Assembly (NCBI GenBank): GCA_018992685.1
Contig: JACVGT010000034.1
Coordinates: 1-64,000 of the forward strand
Origin: Theionarchaea archaeon
Lineage (GTDB): Archaea; Methanobacteriota_B; Thermococci; Methanofastidiosales; SZ-28-30
DNA: 64,000 bases
Reading direction: 5' to 3'
Shown: positions 8,446 to 16,196 of the stretch, piece after piece
Layout of the letters: each line of letters starts with the position of its first letter
Numbering within the stretch: position 1 is the stretch's first letter
Translations under genes and position numbers: made by a program
Notes under the pieces: model-generated
Told to the model about the DNA's origin: nothing
Databases searched by the model: none
What the model saw: only the letters and a program-made list of their open reading frames with translations

Positions 8446-9030
8446 TCAGCGCGCGACAGGCCACTTCCAGTCAGATACATGACAAATGCCAGCATATTTT
8501 CCACTGACATAAATGAGGGGGGCCACTGTTTCAATCCTTTTGTCTACGTCATCGGGGAGAAGATCAGATGAAGCAGCCACCACCTTTCCAATGAATAAGT
8601 AATCTGACAGTCCACTTTGCCTGGCTTCTTCCAGCACGCATTCAAGATGCAGATAACACTCAGCAATGCGTGGTGGGCTGACCTTCTCTGAAGGGATAAG
8701 TGTGAGTCCAGCAGCTTCAAGCTTATCTGGACTGTGACTCCCTCCTGTTATAGCCACTTTCTCGACCAGGTTGATCCCTGGATAGTTAACCACAAACTCT
8801 TTGGTGGAACGAACATTTTGGCTTGTCATGTGGGTATCAGTGCAACAAAACATGAACAGAGGTGGATCTCTCCCACAGGGAGTTGCCCACGTTTTCGGTG
8901 CTACAGTAGCAGTCCCATCTGCATTCACCGTGGATATGAGAACGACCTGACGGGTGAACACACACTGCTTCCACAAATATCTCTCGGTGTGACCATGCTG
9001 GTCCTTTATCTGCAAAGAGATTTTTTTCAT
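8446..9030 (-). CDS. Flavin reductase-like FMN-binding protein
   Basis: 194 residues from ATG 9030. The longer in-frame start at 9093 would include the TATA box and operator, so it is rejected. Residues from ~20 (FTRQVVLISTVNADGTATVAPKTWAT) match the split-barrel flavin reductase fold (flavin_reduct/FlaRed): strands that bind FMN, then STKEFVVNYPG and a GGSHSPDK loop. Archaeal relatives are ferric or flavin reductases and flavoredoxin-like electron carriers. The promoter contains a long palindrome over the expected transcription start, suggesting tight repression. The gene is convergent with tldE and divergent from the precursor peptide of the RiPP-like locus. Confidence 0.85.
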   Translation of the reverse strand: MKKISLQIKDQHGHTERYLWKQCVFTRQVVLISTVNADGTATVAPKTWATPCGRDPPLFMFCCTDTHMTSQNVRSTKEFVVNYPGINLVEKVAITGGSHSPDKLEAAGLTLIPSEKVSPPRIAECYLHLECVLEEARQSGLSDYLFIGKVVAASSDLLPDDVDKRIETVAPLIYVSGKYAGICHVSDWKWPVAR

Positions 9031-9049
9031 GATACCCGTTCGGGTATCA
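9030..9049 (-). promoter_or_regulatory. Palindromic operator at the flavin reductase start
   Basis: Two 9-nt arms, TGATACCCG and CGGGTATCA, separated by TT, form a perfect inverted repeat. It occupies the space between the TATA box (9051-9060) and the ATG (9030), overlapping the predicted transcription start. In archaea a dyad in this place usually binds a repressor that blocks RNA polymerase. The RNA could also form a hairpin at the very 5' end. Confidence 0.65.
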
Positions 9050-9050
9050 C

Positions 9051-9060
9051 CTTTTATAGG
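9051..9060 (-). promoter_or_regulatory. TATA box for the flavin reductase gene
   Basis: CCTATAAAAG on the minus strand, 21-30 nt upstream of ATG 9030 and next to the palindromic operator. Confidence 0.65.
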
Positions 9061-9164
9061 TATCGTTGGGAAAATCGGCTCTAAGTAGTACATCTTTAGC
9101 CCTAAGAGAACTTGATCGAGTTTCTTGTTTCGAAAGTGGTAGCCATACCTTTCCCATAGAAAAC

Positions 9165-9173
9165 CTTAAATAC
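9165..9173 (+). promoter_or_regulatory. TATA box for the precursor peptide gene
   Basis: CTTAAATAC, preceded by the purine-rich GAAAAC, lies about 45-53 nt before ATG 9218. The predicted start of transcription is near 9195, leaving room for GAGGAGGTGA. Confidence 0.65.
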
Positions 9174-9217
9174 TTTCCGAAAGAAAACAAGAGTATACGC
9201 AAAGAGGAGGTGACACC

Positions 9218-9310
9218 ATGAAGTACGTAGAACCTGAGGTATTTGAGTTTGCAGAGGAGAGCATAACCGACAAATGCCTCGCCATGTGGGCTACTTTTAC
9301 ACCTACTTAA
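9218..9310 (+). CDS. RiPP-like precursor peptide, 30 residues
   Basis: The ORF is too short for ordinary gene finding, but has its own TATA box (9165), a perfect ribosome site GAGGAGGTGA (9204-9213) and a stop at 9308-9310. The peptide begins MKYVEPEVFEF, continues AEESITD and ends KCLAMWATFTPT. The acidic, aromatic first half is the kind of leader that PqqD-like recognition domains bind (beta-strand pairing). The C-terminal half holds the only cysteine (C19) plus Trp, Met and Thr. The next gene is a PqqD-like/radical SAM/SPASM fusion, the usual partner of such precursors. A palindrome and a T-tract after the stop would allow peptide mRNA to be made in excess. The modified residues and cleavage site cannot be read from sequence. 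Confidence 0.75.
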   Translation: MKYVEPEVFEFAEESITDKCLAMWATFTPT

Positions 9311-9315
9311 GTAGG
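9302..9315 (+). repeat. 14-nt palindrome over the precursor stop codon
   Basis: CCTACTTAAGTAGG is a perfect palindrome including the TAA stop. It may act as a 3' stabilising hairpin before the T-tract or as a DNA site; the function is unproven. Confidence 0.4.
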
Positions 9316-9341
9316 AATGACACCCAGCCAAAAAGGACTTA

Positions 9342-9359
9342 TTTTCTTCTTTTTTTTTT
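9342..9359 (+). terminator. T-tract terminator between precursor and radical SAM gene
   Basis: A run with 16 T in 18 bases (TTTTCTTCT, then nine T) lies 30-50 nt after the precursor stop. T-runs terminate archaeal transcription without a hairpin. Partial read-through would give much precursor and little enzyme mRNA, a common design in peptide clusters. Confidence 0.6.
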
Positions 9360-9386
9360 GAAAAGCGCAAGCTGGAGCTGATGACT

Positions 9387-10670
9387 ATGCAGGATCTAGT
9401 TATAAGGAAAAAAAAGGGACGCAGTCTTGTGATAAACCCATGTAATTCAAGATGGGCCTTATTCGGAGGAGTTGCCACCGATATTCTGGACTTACTGGCT
9501 GAAGGACGTGACCAGGAGTACATAGTCTCTGCATTGCTTCGCAAGTATGAAACCACGGGAAATGTCATAGAACGGGATATCAAATGGGTAGAGGAAAAGC
9601 TGCATCTCAGAGGTCTCCTGGGCACTCAAAGCAGAACTGGAAATTCTCATTCCGTCAATAGTCTCCTCATTGAGACCACTCCGCGCTGTAACCTTTCATG
9701 TACATATTGTTATATTGAGCATCGTACAGACAGCACTCCCCTGACGGTCAAAGAGCAAGCATCTGTCATTGACCAGTTTATAGAGATGGGAGGAACCTCC
9801 CTGGCATTCAGTGGAGGAGAACCTCTTCTCTGCCCCTTTCTCTTTGATAGTGCTGAGTACGCTTCCCAGACTACCCTGGAGACAGTCAAGGTTATTACCA
9901 ATGGTACATTGTGGACAGAAAAGGAGGCCTCAAGAGCAGCAGATCTGAACCTCTTCGTCACGATTAGCCTGGATAGCCTCAAAAAGGAGGTTCATGAAAC
10001 CCTCCGTGGAAAAGGTCACGGAAGGGTTATGGAAACCATAGAGATGCTGCTGGACCATGGAATGGGAGGAAAGATGACAATATCCACCACTCCGACTCGG
10101 TTGAACCTGGCTGAAATTCCTGCTGTCATGGACTACTGCATTGAACAGGGTGTGGGAACTTTTGAGTGCCCTGCGTTTGTGAAGCGAGGGAGGGGGAAAA
10201 GAGAGGGTCTTCAGCTAGCTCCTGGCGAAGAAGATGCCCAGCAGCTAATTCACTCTCTCTTGGAATATCACAGGAACCACAACCTGGTCATTGAATCGTA
10301 TTACATTTCCTGCCTCAAAGCCCTGGCGTCCAACAGAGGTGGTGCAGCCCAATGTCCTATAGGGGAATCCATGAGAGTGTCACCTGCAGGAGACGTGTAT
10401 CCCTGTGTGTTTGGGACTGACTTCAGGCTGGGCAATGTAAGAGAGCAGCCTCTTGCAGAGATCCTTGCTGATTCAGAACCCCTGGCCAGGTTGAAAGCAT
10501 TCGAAGTTGATGATGTACAGGAATGCACAGACTGTGTGTTCAAGTATGTGTGTTCTGGAGGGTGCAGAGCAGTCGCCTATGATACGTATGGGACATTGTA
10601 CTCTCAATCTGCTTTCTGTTCTCTCCATAAGGACATGTTCTGGGAAATCTTGTGGAGCCTGGTGGAGTAA
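9387..10670 (+). CDS. PqqD-like/radical SAM/SPASM peptide-modifying enzyme
   Basis: 427 residues from ATG 9387, whose spacing from GGAG (9374-9377) is better than that of ATG 9381. Residues 1-80 are a PqqD-like winged-helix recognition element (ALFGGVATDILDLLAEG, then a C-terminal helix pair). The radical SAM motif CNLSCTYC gives C101, C105 and C108. GGEPLL near residue 145 and the SLD motif near 205 follow. The C-terminus is a SPASM/twitch domain with about seven cysteines (CPIG...CVFG, CTDC, CSGGC, FC), binding auxiliary Fe-S clusters. Such enzymes cross-link or epimerise core residues of a RiPP precursor, here most likely the peptide 70 nt upstream. Confidence 0.9.
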   Translation: MQDLVIRKKKGRSLVINPCNSRWALFGGVATDILDLLAEGRDQEYIVSALLRKYETTGNVIERDIKWVEEKLHLRGLLGTQSRTGNSHSVNSLLIETTPRCNLSCTYCYIEHRTDSTPLTVKEQASVIDQFIEMGGTSLAFSGGEPLLCPFLFDSAEYASQTTLETVKVITNGTLWTEKEASRAADLNLFVTISLDSLKKEVHETLRGKGHGRVMETIEMLLDHGMGGKMTISTTPTRLNLAEIPAVMDYCIEQGVGTFECPAFVKRGRGKREGLQLAPGEEDAQQLIHSLLEYHRNHNLVIESYYISCLKALASNRGGAAQCPIGESMRVSPAGDVYPCVFGTDFRLGNVREQPLAEILADSEPLARLKAFEVDDVQECTDCVFKYVCSGGCRAVAYDTYGTLYSQSAFCSLHKDMFWEILWSLVE

Positions 10671-10733
10671 TCTTCACAGAGCACTTTGAAGGAGCGTACC
10701 ACACTCACTTTTCTGGAGTCATTGATGTCAGTG

Positions 10734-12143
10734 CTACACGAGGTTGAACTCTTGGAACATTCTGTGCACGGAGGGGAAGAGCAAACTCCAGGTTTCTTGA
10801 TACTGGAGGAGAGAATGAGGTGAGATGTTCTGGTACAACTGGTACAGGTTCCCAAAAAGACGTGCAGATGACGGGTCCCTTTCTGCAAGAAGCGTCACCA
10901 TATCGGAAGGTGAAAGAGGCAAAAGATTCTTCAGGAGAAGGTACTTTCCGAGACAGCGGCCAAACAGCGAGTACTGGTAGCTTCGCATGAGCGCCAGCTT
11001 TTTATTGGGGTTCAGGTACTCGAATCCAACGAGGGGAGAGGTGAAATGATAGGGGAAAAAATCGTTTTGAGCTTGAGTTTTCAGGGCTTCTGGCTGGGGA
11101 GCAGGCAAGCGATCCAGAAGGGAGCCATCCCCGAAAGCTACAGAACACGTTTCTCTCACAGTTTTAAGTTCCCAGGGCCAGACAGTGCAGTACCCTGCTA
11201 GGTGTTCTTCACAGATGAACTTGGCGTAGGCTCGCTGTTCAAAGGCAGCAAAGAAGTGTGAAGCAAGGCTGCAGAGGGTGTCCTTCAGTGCAGATTCTTG
11301 GGAGGGATCAATAATGAAAAAGACAATTCGCACATCATCGTACGGTAAGGTTGTATGAAGAACACTCTGGACTCCGGTGAGCAGGTGGGTATGGCTTTGA
11401 CAAAAGTCAGAGAAAGCTGAAGGGGGGTTGCGTCTTCTCACGGGCTCAGAAGGGCATGTACTATGTCCAAAGAGACTTTTCCACGCAGAGCACCAGAAGA
11501 GGAGCAGATCGACATAGAACTCCTGTGACTGCTCTCCACGATACTCATTGGAGGAGACCTCCCGTACTCTGTCCCCAACTCTGTCATCACTCATGGACCG
11601 ACCGAGCTCAGAAAGGAAAGAGGTAGGATTGTCATACGCTATCTTGCACACCTGGCGATTCACTTTTTGTGTTCCCTTGGGGGAACCGTGAATGAAGTGC
11701 GGTGCAAGGACACAGATGTTAGCTGCATCATCTCCATGAAATGCATGGGCAACCAGGAGCTTTTGAGCTGCTGTTTTCTCCGCAGAACTATCAGGAGAGG
11801 TCTCTCTCAGTTCCTCGCCGAAGAGTAATTGCCATTTTGACACATACCAGGGATGCATTCTGCAGAACTGATCAAAAGAAGCTCTTGGCAGACAGAAGGG
11901 GGGGTGTTCAACCAGTTTCTTGGCTGGAACTTCTCCCTGCAGACAACTGAGCTCTCGGTAGAGGTTGCCGATGCCCCTATAGAACGTGATATCTTGGAAA
12001 TTCTCTGTAACAAAATAAAAGTCAAGGTCACTAAACCCCTTCCTGAGAGAAGGAAGCGGCTTCTTGATATACACAGAGGTTACAGAGGGATTGGAGGAGA
12101 GCCAGTGAGAAAGGCTGGAGAGGACTTTTCCAGTGTCTTCCAT
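10734..12143 (-). CDS. Nucleotidyltransferase-like protein of the RiPP locus
   Basis: 469 residues from ATG 12143, which follows GGTGATT at good spacing; GTG 12161 is an alternative. Near the N-terminus, KGFSDLDFYFV resembles the polymerase-beta-type nucleotidyltransferase signature, with D39 and D41 as candidate metal ligands. The usual GS pair is here GFS, and no clear third Asp was found, so activity is uncertain. The rest is a long helical region with many Cys, His and Trp residues and no recognised motif. It is the last gene of the five-gene minus operon (15692 to 10734) and ends 63 nt from the convergent radical SAM gene. It may add a nucleotide to the peptide, or serve as a scaffold. 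Confidence 0.5.
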   Translation of the reverse strand: MEDTGKVLSSLSHWLSSNPSVTSVYIKKPLPSLRKGFSDLDFYFVTENFQDITFYRGIGNLYRELSCLQGEVPAKKLVEHPPFCLPRASFDQFCRMHPWYVSKWQLLFGEELRETSPDSSAEKTAAQKLLVAHAFHGDDAANICVLAPHFIHGSPKGTQKVNRQVCKIAYDNPTSFLSELGRSMSDDRVGDRVREVSSNEYRGEQSQEFYVDLLLFWCSAWKSLFGHSTCPSEPVRRRNPPSAFSDFCQSHTHLLTGVQSVLHTTLPYDDVRIVFFIIDPSQESALKDTLCSLASHFFAAFEQRAYAKFICEEHLAGYCTVWPWELKTVRETCSVAFGDGSLLDRLPAPQPEALKTQAQNDFFPYHFTSPLVGFEYLNPNKKLALMRSYQYSLFGRCLGKYLLLKNLLPLSPSDMVTLLAERDPSSARLFGNLYQLYQNISPHSLLQYQETWSLLFPSVHRMFQEFNLV

Positions 12144-12197
12144 ATAATCACCCAACTCCACAGAGTAGTGAAGAAAAAAGCATAGGTCGTTGCGTGT

Positions 12198-13742
12198 TCA
12201 TGATGGGAGCTCCCTCCTGTATGAGTCATAGAGTCTGTCATACACAGATTCACAAGAGTCACTCCCCCGGAACTTTTGAATTTCTTCAGTAATGTAGTGC
12301 GAGAGACCTCCCTGGTCTCTGGCCTGTACATGTGGTGTCCCTGCAAGCTTCCCAAGGTTCTGAATGAGGAGTGAACAGACAACGTACCTGAACTGCATGG
12401 TATCGCCGTGCACCTGGGCAGATCTCCACGAATACGTCCCCGCTTTTGAGATATCTGTTCCATCATACAGTGACTCATACGTCATATCATAAATCTGTGG
12501 AGTCTGAAAGATGTCCGAGGCTGATGCAAGGACAAATCGATTGACCATTGCTGTGTCAAAGAGGTCCCTGTTTTCATACAGCCATCGCAAGCTGTTGATA
12601 AAGTCCTGTTTCGTTTCTGTGGGAAAGGCACAAACGACATTAATTCGAAGAGGGATGCCAACTCTCACTGTGTTCTTCAGGACTGTGGTAACCTCCTCCA
12701 GAGTTGTTCTCTTGTTCATCTCGTTGAGAATACGAGGGACAGGAGATTCGAGTCCATACCGGAGTTCAAAACATCCGGCTTTTTTCATCAATTCAAGCAT
12801 GTCCACAGACAGCTTCTCCGGACGTGCATTGCCATACCACCGTATGTCGAGGCCCCTTTCAATGAGCAGTCTGCACAGGTTTTTCAACAGGGGGATATTA
12901 CCATTCAACAGACTATCGTTGAACCGGAACGTCGTGATTCCATACTCTCTATCTCGCTCAATTTCCTTCACCACTGACTCGGGCCTCCTGTACCTGATTT
13001 TCCTTTCCCAGAAGATTCTCTCATTGCAGAAGACGCAGTTTCCAACACATCCCCTGCTCAACGAGACTGGTAACATTCGTTCTGTGTATCGATCCAGTTG
13101 AAAGTCACTGAAATCAGGAAATGGCAGCGTGTTGAGATCAGCTATGGCAGGACGAGGTGAGTTTTTCATCATCGTTCCATTTCGAAAGAGGACGGTACCC
13201 GTGGGAGGATTGAGAAGCTCCCCCTGCTCCAGGGTTTTCACAACCTCCAGGAGGGTTACTTCCCCTTCTCCGCGGACAGCCAGGTCGACAACACCTGTGG
13301 AAGAAACCACCTTCATGACCTCGTCCAGACTACACTCTGGTCCTCCGAATATTGTCATGAGACGAGGATTTTCAGCCTTCAACAGCTGTGCAAGAAAAAG
13401 AGAGGGTGACAGGTTAGAATGATCTACCGTGAATCCCACCACGTCAGGTGCCTCGGCCAAGAGACACTCCTTCCACAGACGGAACAGATCCAGTAGCTTC
13501 TCTCTTTTCTTTGATGCTGCTGGTGATGTCATATCCAGTCTCCTATTCAAACAGAAAGATCTTTCTATCATCTCCAGTAGAAATGCGTCCTTGAGAAATG
13601 GCTCACTTGTGGACAAGTCCAGAACTGTCACGTCCCTTTCGTTTTCCCGCAAGAATGAAGAGAGAGACGCCAGTGATAAAGGCGGGAAAAGAGACCTCTT
13701 CAAAGAAGCATTAACCAGACACACCTTGACATCCTGCGTCAT
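12198..13742 (-). CDS. B12-binding-type radical SAM enzyme
   Basis: 514 residues. ATG 13742 overlaps the preceding stop by 4 nt (ATGA). Residues 1-200 form a Rossmann-like cobalamin-binding-type domain (PPLSLASLSSFL, VTVLDLS, FGGPECS), and residues 225-420 a radical SAM barrel with SRGCVGNCVFCN (C232, C236, C239). The RRPESVVKEIE and MLELMKKAGCFELRYGLES segments are typical of class B methyltransferases (BchE-like). A cobalamin base-off DxHxxG motif is not seen. Within this operon it probably methylates or otherwise modifies the peptide at unactivated carbon. The C-terminal ~100 residues match nothing I recognise. Confidence 0.85.
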   Translation of the reverse strand: MTQDVKVCLVNASLKRSLFPPLSLASLSSFLRENERDVTVLDLSTSEPFLKDAFLLEMIERSFCLNRRLDMTSPAASKKREKLLDLFRLWKECLLAEAPDVVGFTVDHSNLSPSLFLAQLLKAENPRLMTIFGGPECSLDEVMKVVSSTGVVDLAVRGEGEVTLLEVVKTLEQGELLNPPTGTVLFRNGTMMKNSPRPAIADLNTLPFPDFSDFQLDRYTERMLPVSLSRGCVGNCVFCNERIFWERKIRYRRPESVVKEIERDREYGITTFRFNDSLLNGNIPLLKNLCRLLIERGLDIRWYGNARPEKLSVDMLELMKKAGCFELRYGLESPVPRILNEMNKRTTLEEVTTVLKNTVRVGIPLRINVVCAFPTETKQDFINSLRWLYENRDLFDTAMVNRFVLASASDIFQTPQIYDMTYESLYDGTDISKAGTYSWRSAQVHGDTMQFRYVVCSLLIQNLGKLAGTPHVQARDQGGLSHYITEEIQKFRGSDSCESVYDRLYDSYRRELPS

Positions 13743-14359
13743 ACTAACAACCTTCCCCGGATCTTTCTACTCCCTCCTGAAGCAAAATCATCATTTTCCA
13801 GATAGTACAGCTCTTTTGTGCCACCTACCATGGTTTCATACTGCTCTTCAGATCCGACATAGTGAAGCAAAGGGTCACAGATGAAACATGGCGTACCCTT
13901 AACTTTGACCCACGCATGAAGTCGAGGAAGATATTCGAATTTTTCCGCAGAAATCCTCTTCCATTTAACAAATCCCACAACGACTTTAGATTCTTTACCA
14001 ATGTGATTTAATAATGCTGAAAGGAGCACTGACATGTGCTTACAGTCTCCATATCGCAGCGCATTCACCTCTTCAGGAGAAAACCATCCTCGAAGCGGGA
14101 GTCTTTTCACCCAGGTTTCAACATAGTTGAACAGGATTCTGATCTTGTCCTCATCTGATTTTGCAGACCCTGTGAGGCCTTCTGCAACACCATCAATTGA
14201 GAGGTGCTTTTTCTGCAGGAAGAAATGAGCACTCCACGTGGACACACGGGAAAGAACTGGTAAGACAATTCTGTAGTAGAGGTAGTAGGGCTTTCCTCCA
14301 GACGTGGACCGGACAAAGAAAAAGCCATCGACACGGGATAAAACGTCCAGCGCATTCAT
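13739..14359 (-). CDS. Transglutaminase-fold cysteine peptidase (candidate leader peptidase)
   Basis: 206 residues, ATG 14359 preceded by GAGGTATGA. The papain-like transglutaminase core is clear: YGDCKHMSVLLSALL holds catalytic C106, LHAWVKV holds H148, and FICDPLL holds D162. Transglutaminase-fold peptidases act as the B2 leader peptidase in lasso-peptide systems, working with a PqqD-like B1 protein; a PqqD-like protein is encoded two genes upstream. It starts 4 nt after the radical SAM stop and overlaps the B12 radical SAM gene by 4 nt. The most likely task is removing the leader from the modified precursor. The N-terminal ~70 residues are an extra region not typical of the ~140-residue lasso B2. 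Confidence 0.85.
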   Translation of the reverse strand: MNALDVLSRVDGFFFVRSTSGGKPYYLYYRIVLPVLSRVSTWSAHFFLQKKHLSIDGVAEGLTGSAKSDEDKIRILFNYVETWVKRLPLRGWFSPEEVNALRYGDCKHMSVLLSALLNHIGKESKVVVGFVKWKRISAEKFEYLPRLHAWVKVKGTPCFICDPLLHYVGSEEQYETMVGGTKELYYLENDDFASGGSRKIRGRLLV

Positions 14360-14363
14360 TGAA

Positions 14364-15419
14364 TCATACCTCGAATCCTACTCTTTCTTTGAATTCTTTG
14401 AAGCAGATGGGATCTCTTGCATCAGTTCTCTCGTACAGCGAGAAGCACACGCCGCGACATCCTCCACGACAATACGAGAGATACTCACATTCGGTGCATT
14501 CAGAGGGGAGCTGACATGCAAGGTCCCGGACTCTCTGGGCAGCTGTACTGGCCCATATGGCTTTCAGAGAAGAGTGCCGCACATTCCCAAGAACCACAGG
14601 GAAGTACCCACAGGGCAGAACATTGCCGTTAGCCTGCATGTAACCAGTAAACCCTCCAGCATCGCAGTAATGACTCTTTACTTCTTCCCCTTCCCGTTCC
14701 TTTTTAATGGCAAGCCACGTGCTGACTACTGGGTTATCGGACAGTATTGTTATCGCATTCTTTGCCTCCTCATAGATCTGTTCAAACCCCTGCAGGAACT
14801 CCTGGTACATAGAACATGTGAGAGAGAGTCCATCAGCACCGGCAGCCCTCCCCACGGGGGCTATTCTCATAATGTTGATCAACCTTACCCCGTGCTCAAT
14901 ACACAGGGCAATAACTCCCGGTACCTCCAGGTAGTTCTCCCTGTGCAGAACGTACCCCACTGACGTTGTGACATGGTGTTCGTGTAACAGGCCGAGCGCC
15001 TGCACTGCCTTTTCAAAGGAACCTTCTGCTCTTCTGAATTGTTCATGTGTTCTGGGCGTTGAACCATCAAGGCTGACTGTAACCAGTCCAAGGTTGCACC
15101 TTCTCAGTCTTTCTGCGATGTCTTCATCAATGAAGGAGCCGTTGGTGCTCATGGTAACAGAAATGGTGTTGTCAGACAGTCTCTCTAGAATATCAAAGAT
15201 GTCCTTCCGCATCAAAGGCTCTCCACCAGCAATGAACAGGTCAAAGATACCAATTCTCTTGAATTCATCCAGCAGCTCGAGAGCTTCCTGATGGTTCAAT
15301 TCATCTGCACGCCTCTTACCGGCATCAGCATAACAGTGCTTGCATCTGAAATTGCATTCTGAAGTGACTTCCCAGAAGAGACGGAGAGGAAGCTTGACAA
15401 AATCGCGGAGCTCTTTCAT
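14364..15419 (-). CDS. Radical SAM/SPASM peptide-modifying enzyme
   Basis: 351 residues. ATG 15419 abuts the stop of the PqqD-like gene, with GGTGGTG inside that gene as ribosome site. The radical SAM motif is ECNFRCKHC (C22, C26, C29), followed by AGGEPLM and the TVSLDGST motif. C-terminal SPASM cysteines include HYCDAGG, VLPCGYF, CTECEYLSYCRGGC and ICF. It resembles the heme-biosynthesis/PqqE/AhbD-like group, but co-translation with a separate PqqD-like protein and a peptidase makes a peptide substrate far more likely. It carries no fused recognition domain, unlike the enzyme at 9387, so it probably uses the free PqqD-like protein. Confidence 0.9.
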   Translation of the reverse strand: MKELRDFVKLPLRLFWEVTSECNFRCKHCYADAGKRRADELNHQEALELLDEFKRIGIFDLFIAGGEPLMRKDIFDILERLSDNTISVTMSTNGSFIDEDIAERLRRCNLGLVTVSLDGSTPRTHEQFRRAEGSFEKAVQALGLLHEHHVTTSVGYVLHRENYLEVPGVIALCIEHGVRLINIMRIAPVGRAAGADGLSLTCSMYQEFLQGFEQIYEEAKNAITILSDNPVVSTWLAIKKEREGEEVKSHYCDAGGFTGYMQANGNVLPCGYFPVVLGNVRHSSLKAIWASTAAQRVRDLACQLPSECTECEYLSYCRGGCRGVCFSLYERTDARDPICFKEFKERVGFEV

Positions 15420-15692
15420 CTACACCACCGTCACCAGATTCTTGCTCTTCAGGTTCTGGATGACTTTATGTACATCTTTGAGAGCCTTGTCTCTGGTGAC
15501 GTTCTCATATTCCTCTACTACTTCATCGGCTATTTCTTCAGCAGTTTTTTCTCCATCGGCGAGTTTCCAGATGAAAGCTGCCGTTTGATTCAGGACAATA
15601 ATCCTGTTGTCAGTGGCAGTATAAAGCACAAGATTTTCATCCTCACTTCGCCATTTCACCTCAGCAATACGCTTCGGGATTACCTCCGACAT
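15420..15692 (-). CDS. PqqD-like RiPP recognition protein
   Basis: 90 residues from ATG 15692. The frame could start at GTG 15713, but the TATA box at 15721-15730 puts transcription near 15700, so 15692 fits. The sequence has the PqqD fold: an N-terminal three-strand sheet (VKWRSEDENLVLYTAT, RIIVLNQTAAFIWKLADG) then three helices (TAEEIADEVVEEY, ALKDVHKVIQNL). This domain binds leader peptides and hands them to the maturation enzyme. It is the first gene of the five-gene minus operon. The fused copy at 9387 gives the locus two recognition elements, possibly for two precursors or two steps. Confidence 0.88.
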   Translation of the reverse strand: MSEVIPKRIAEVKWRSEDENLVLYTATDNRIIVLNQTAAFIWKLADGEKTAEEIADEVVEEYENVTRDKALKDVHKVIQNLKSKNLVTVV

Positions 15693-15720
15693 GATATCAC
15701 CAGCATATTTCACTTCTTTA

Positions 15721-15730
15721 TCCTTATAAA
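15721..15730 (-). promoter_or_regulatory. TATA box for the five-gene minus operon
   Basis: CTTTATAAGG on the minus strand, about 29-38 nt upstream of ATG 15692. It implies a nearly leaderless transcript for PqqD-like, radical SAM, peptidase, B12 radical SAM and nucleotidyltransferase-like genes. Confidence 0.65.
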
Positions 15731-15908
15731 GATTTCTTTCGAATCCTATATCGTACAGGTTACTGTCTAAAACCGTGATTTGGAGACATCAATTAACTAG
15801 GAACTCTTACCCACGGAAAACTAGCAGTGTCGGCACAAGGAATTGGAAAAGATATGAGAGGAGGGTTGCGGGTCATGGTGCTCATGGCAAAGGAGATGAA
15901 AAGAGAGA

Positions 15909-16196
15909 GTGAGAGTATCCATGTCATGGCCTGAAAGAATAAGAGACACGATACCTGCGACGGCTTTCTGTATACTCCATCCTGAGGCAATTGGATTCAA
16001 TGAAATGACGCAGGAGTGCAGAAAGACTTTTAAGGTAGTAGGAATTGGGAGACATGGTGAATCTATGGAAAAGGTGTGTCTTCTTGAGGAGCTTTCCAAG
16101 GGACAGATACATGTCAGTGGCCATGTACTCCTAGGACTCTCCAGAATGAAAGAGAACTGCTCCATATGGGCGATACCTGCCCTGAAGAGGGGGTGA
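15909..16196 (+). CDS. 95-residue protein coupled to the HprK-like kinase
   Basis: The frame opens at GTG 15909 (ATG 15921 is also possible) and ends with TGA 16194-16196, overlapping GTG 16193 of the next gene as GTGA. That overlap, the shared direction and the lack of any better start for the kinase argue that it is real. The product has a Trp-Pro-Glu start (MSWPERIRD), two cysteines and a hydrophobic second half (HVSGHVLLGLS). It matches no family I can name. It could be a small adaptor or a second, larger precursor, but neither has support beyond position. A 26-codon ORF at 15854-15934 overlaps its start. Confidence 0.45.
   Translation: MRVSMSWPERIRDTIPATAFCILHPEAIGFNEMTQECRKTFKVVGIGRHGESMEKVCLLEELSKGQIHVSGHVLLGLSRMKENCSIWAIPALKRG

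Noticed and set aside
12511..14963. Long plus-strand ORFs of 97-219 codons opposite the radical SAM genes
   Set aside because: They mirror strongly conserved minus-strand frames and show Ser/Arg-rich shadow composition without start signals.
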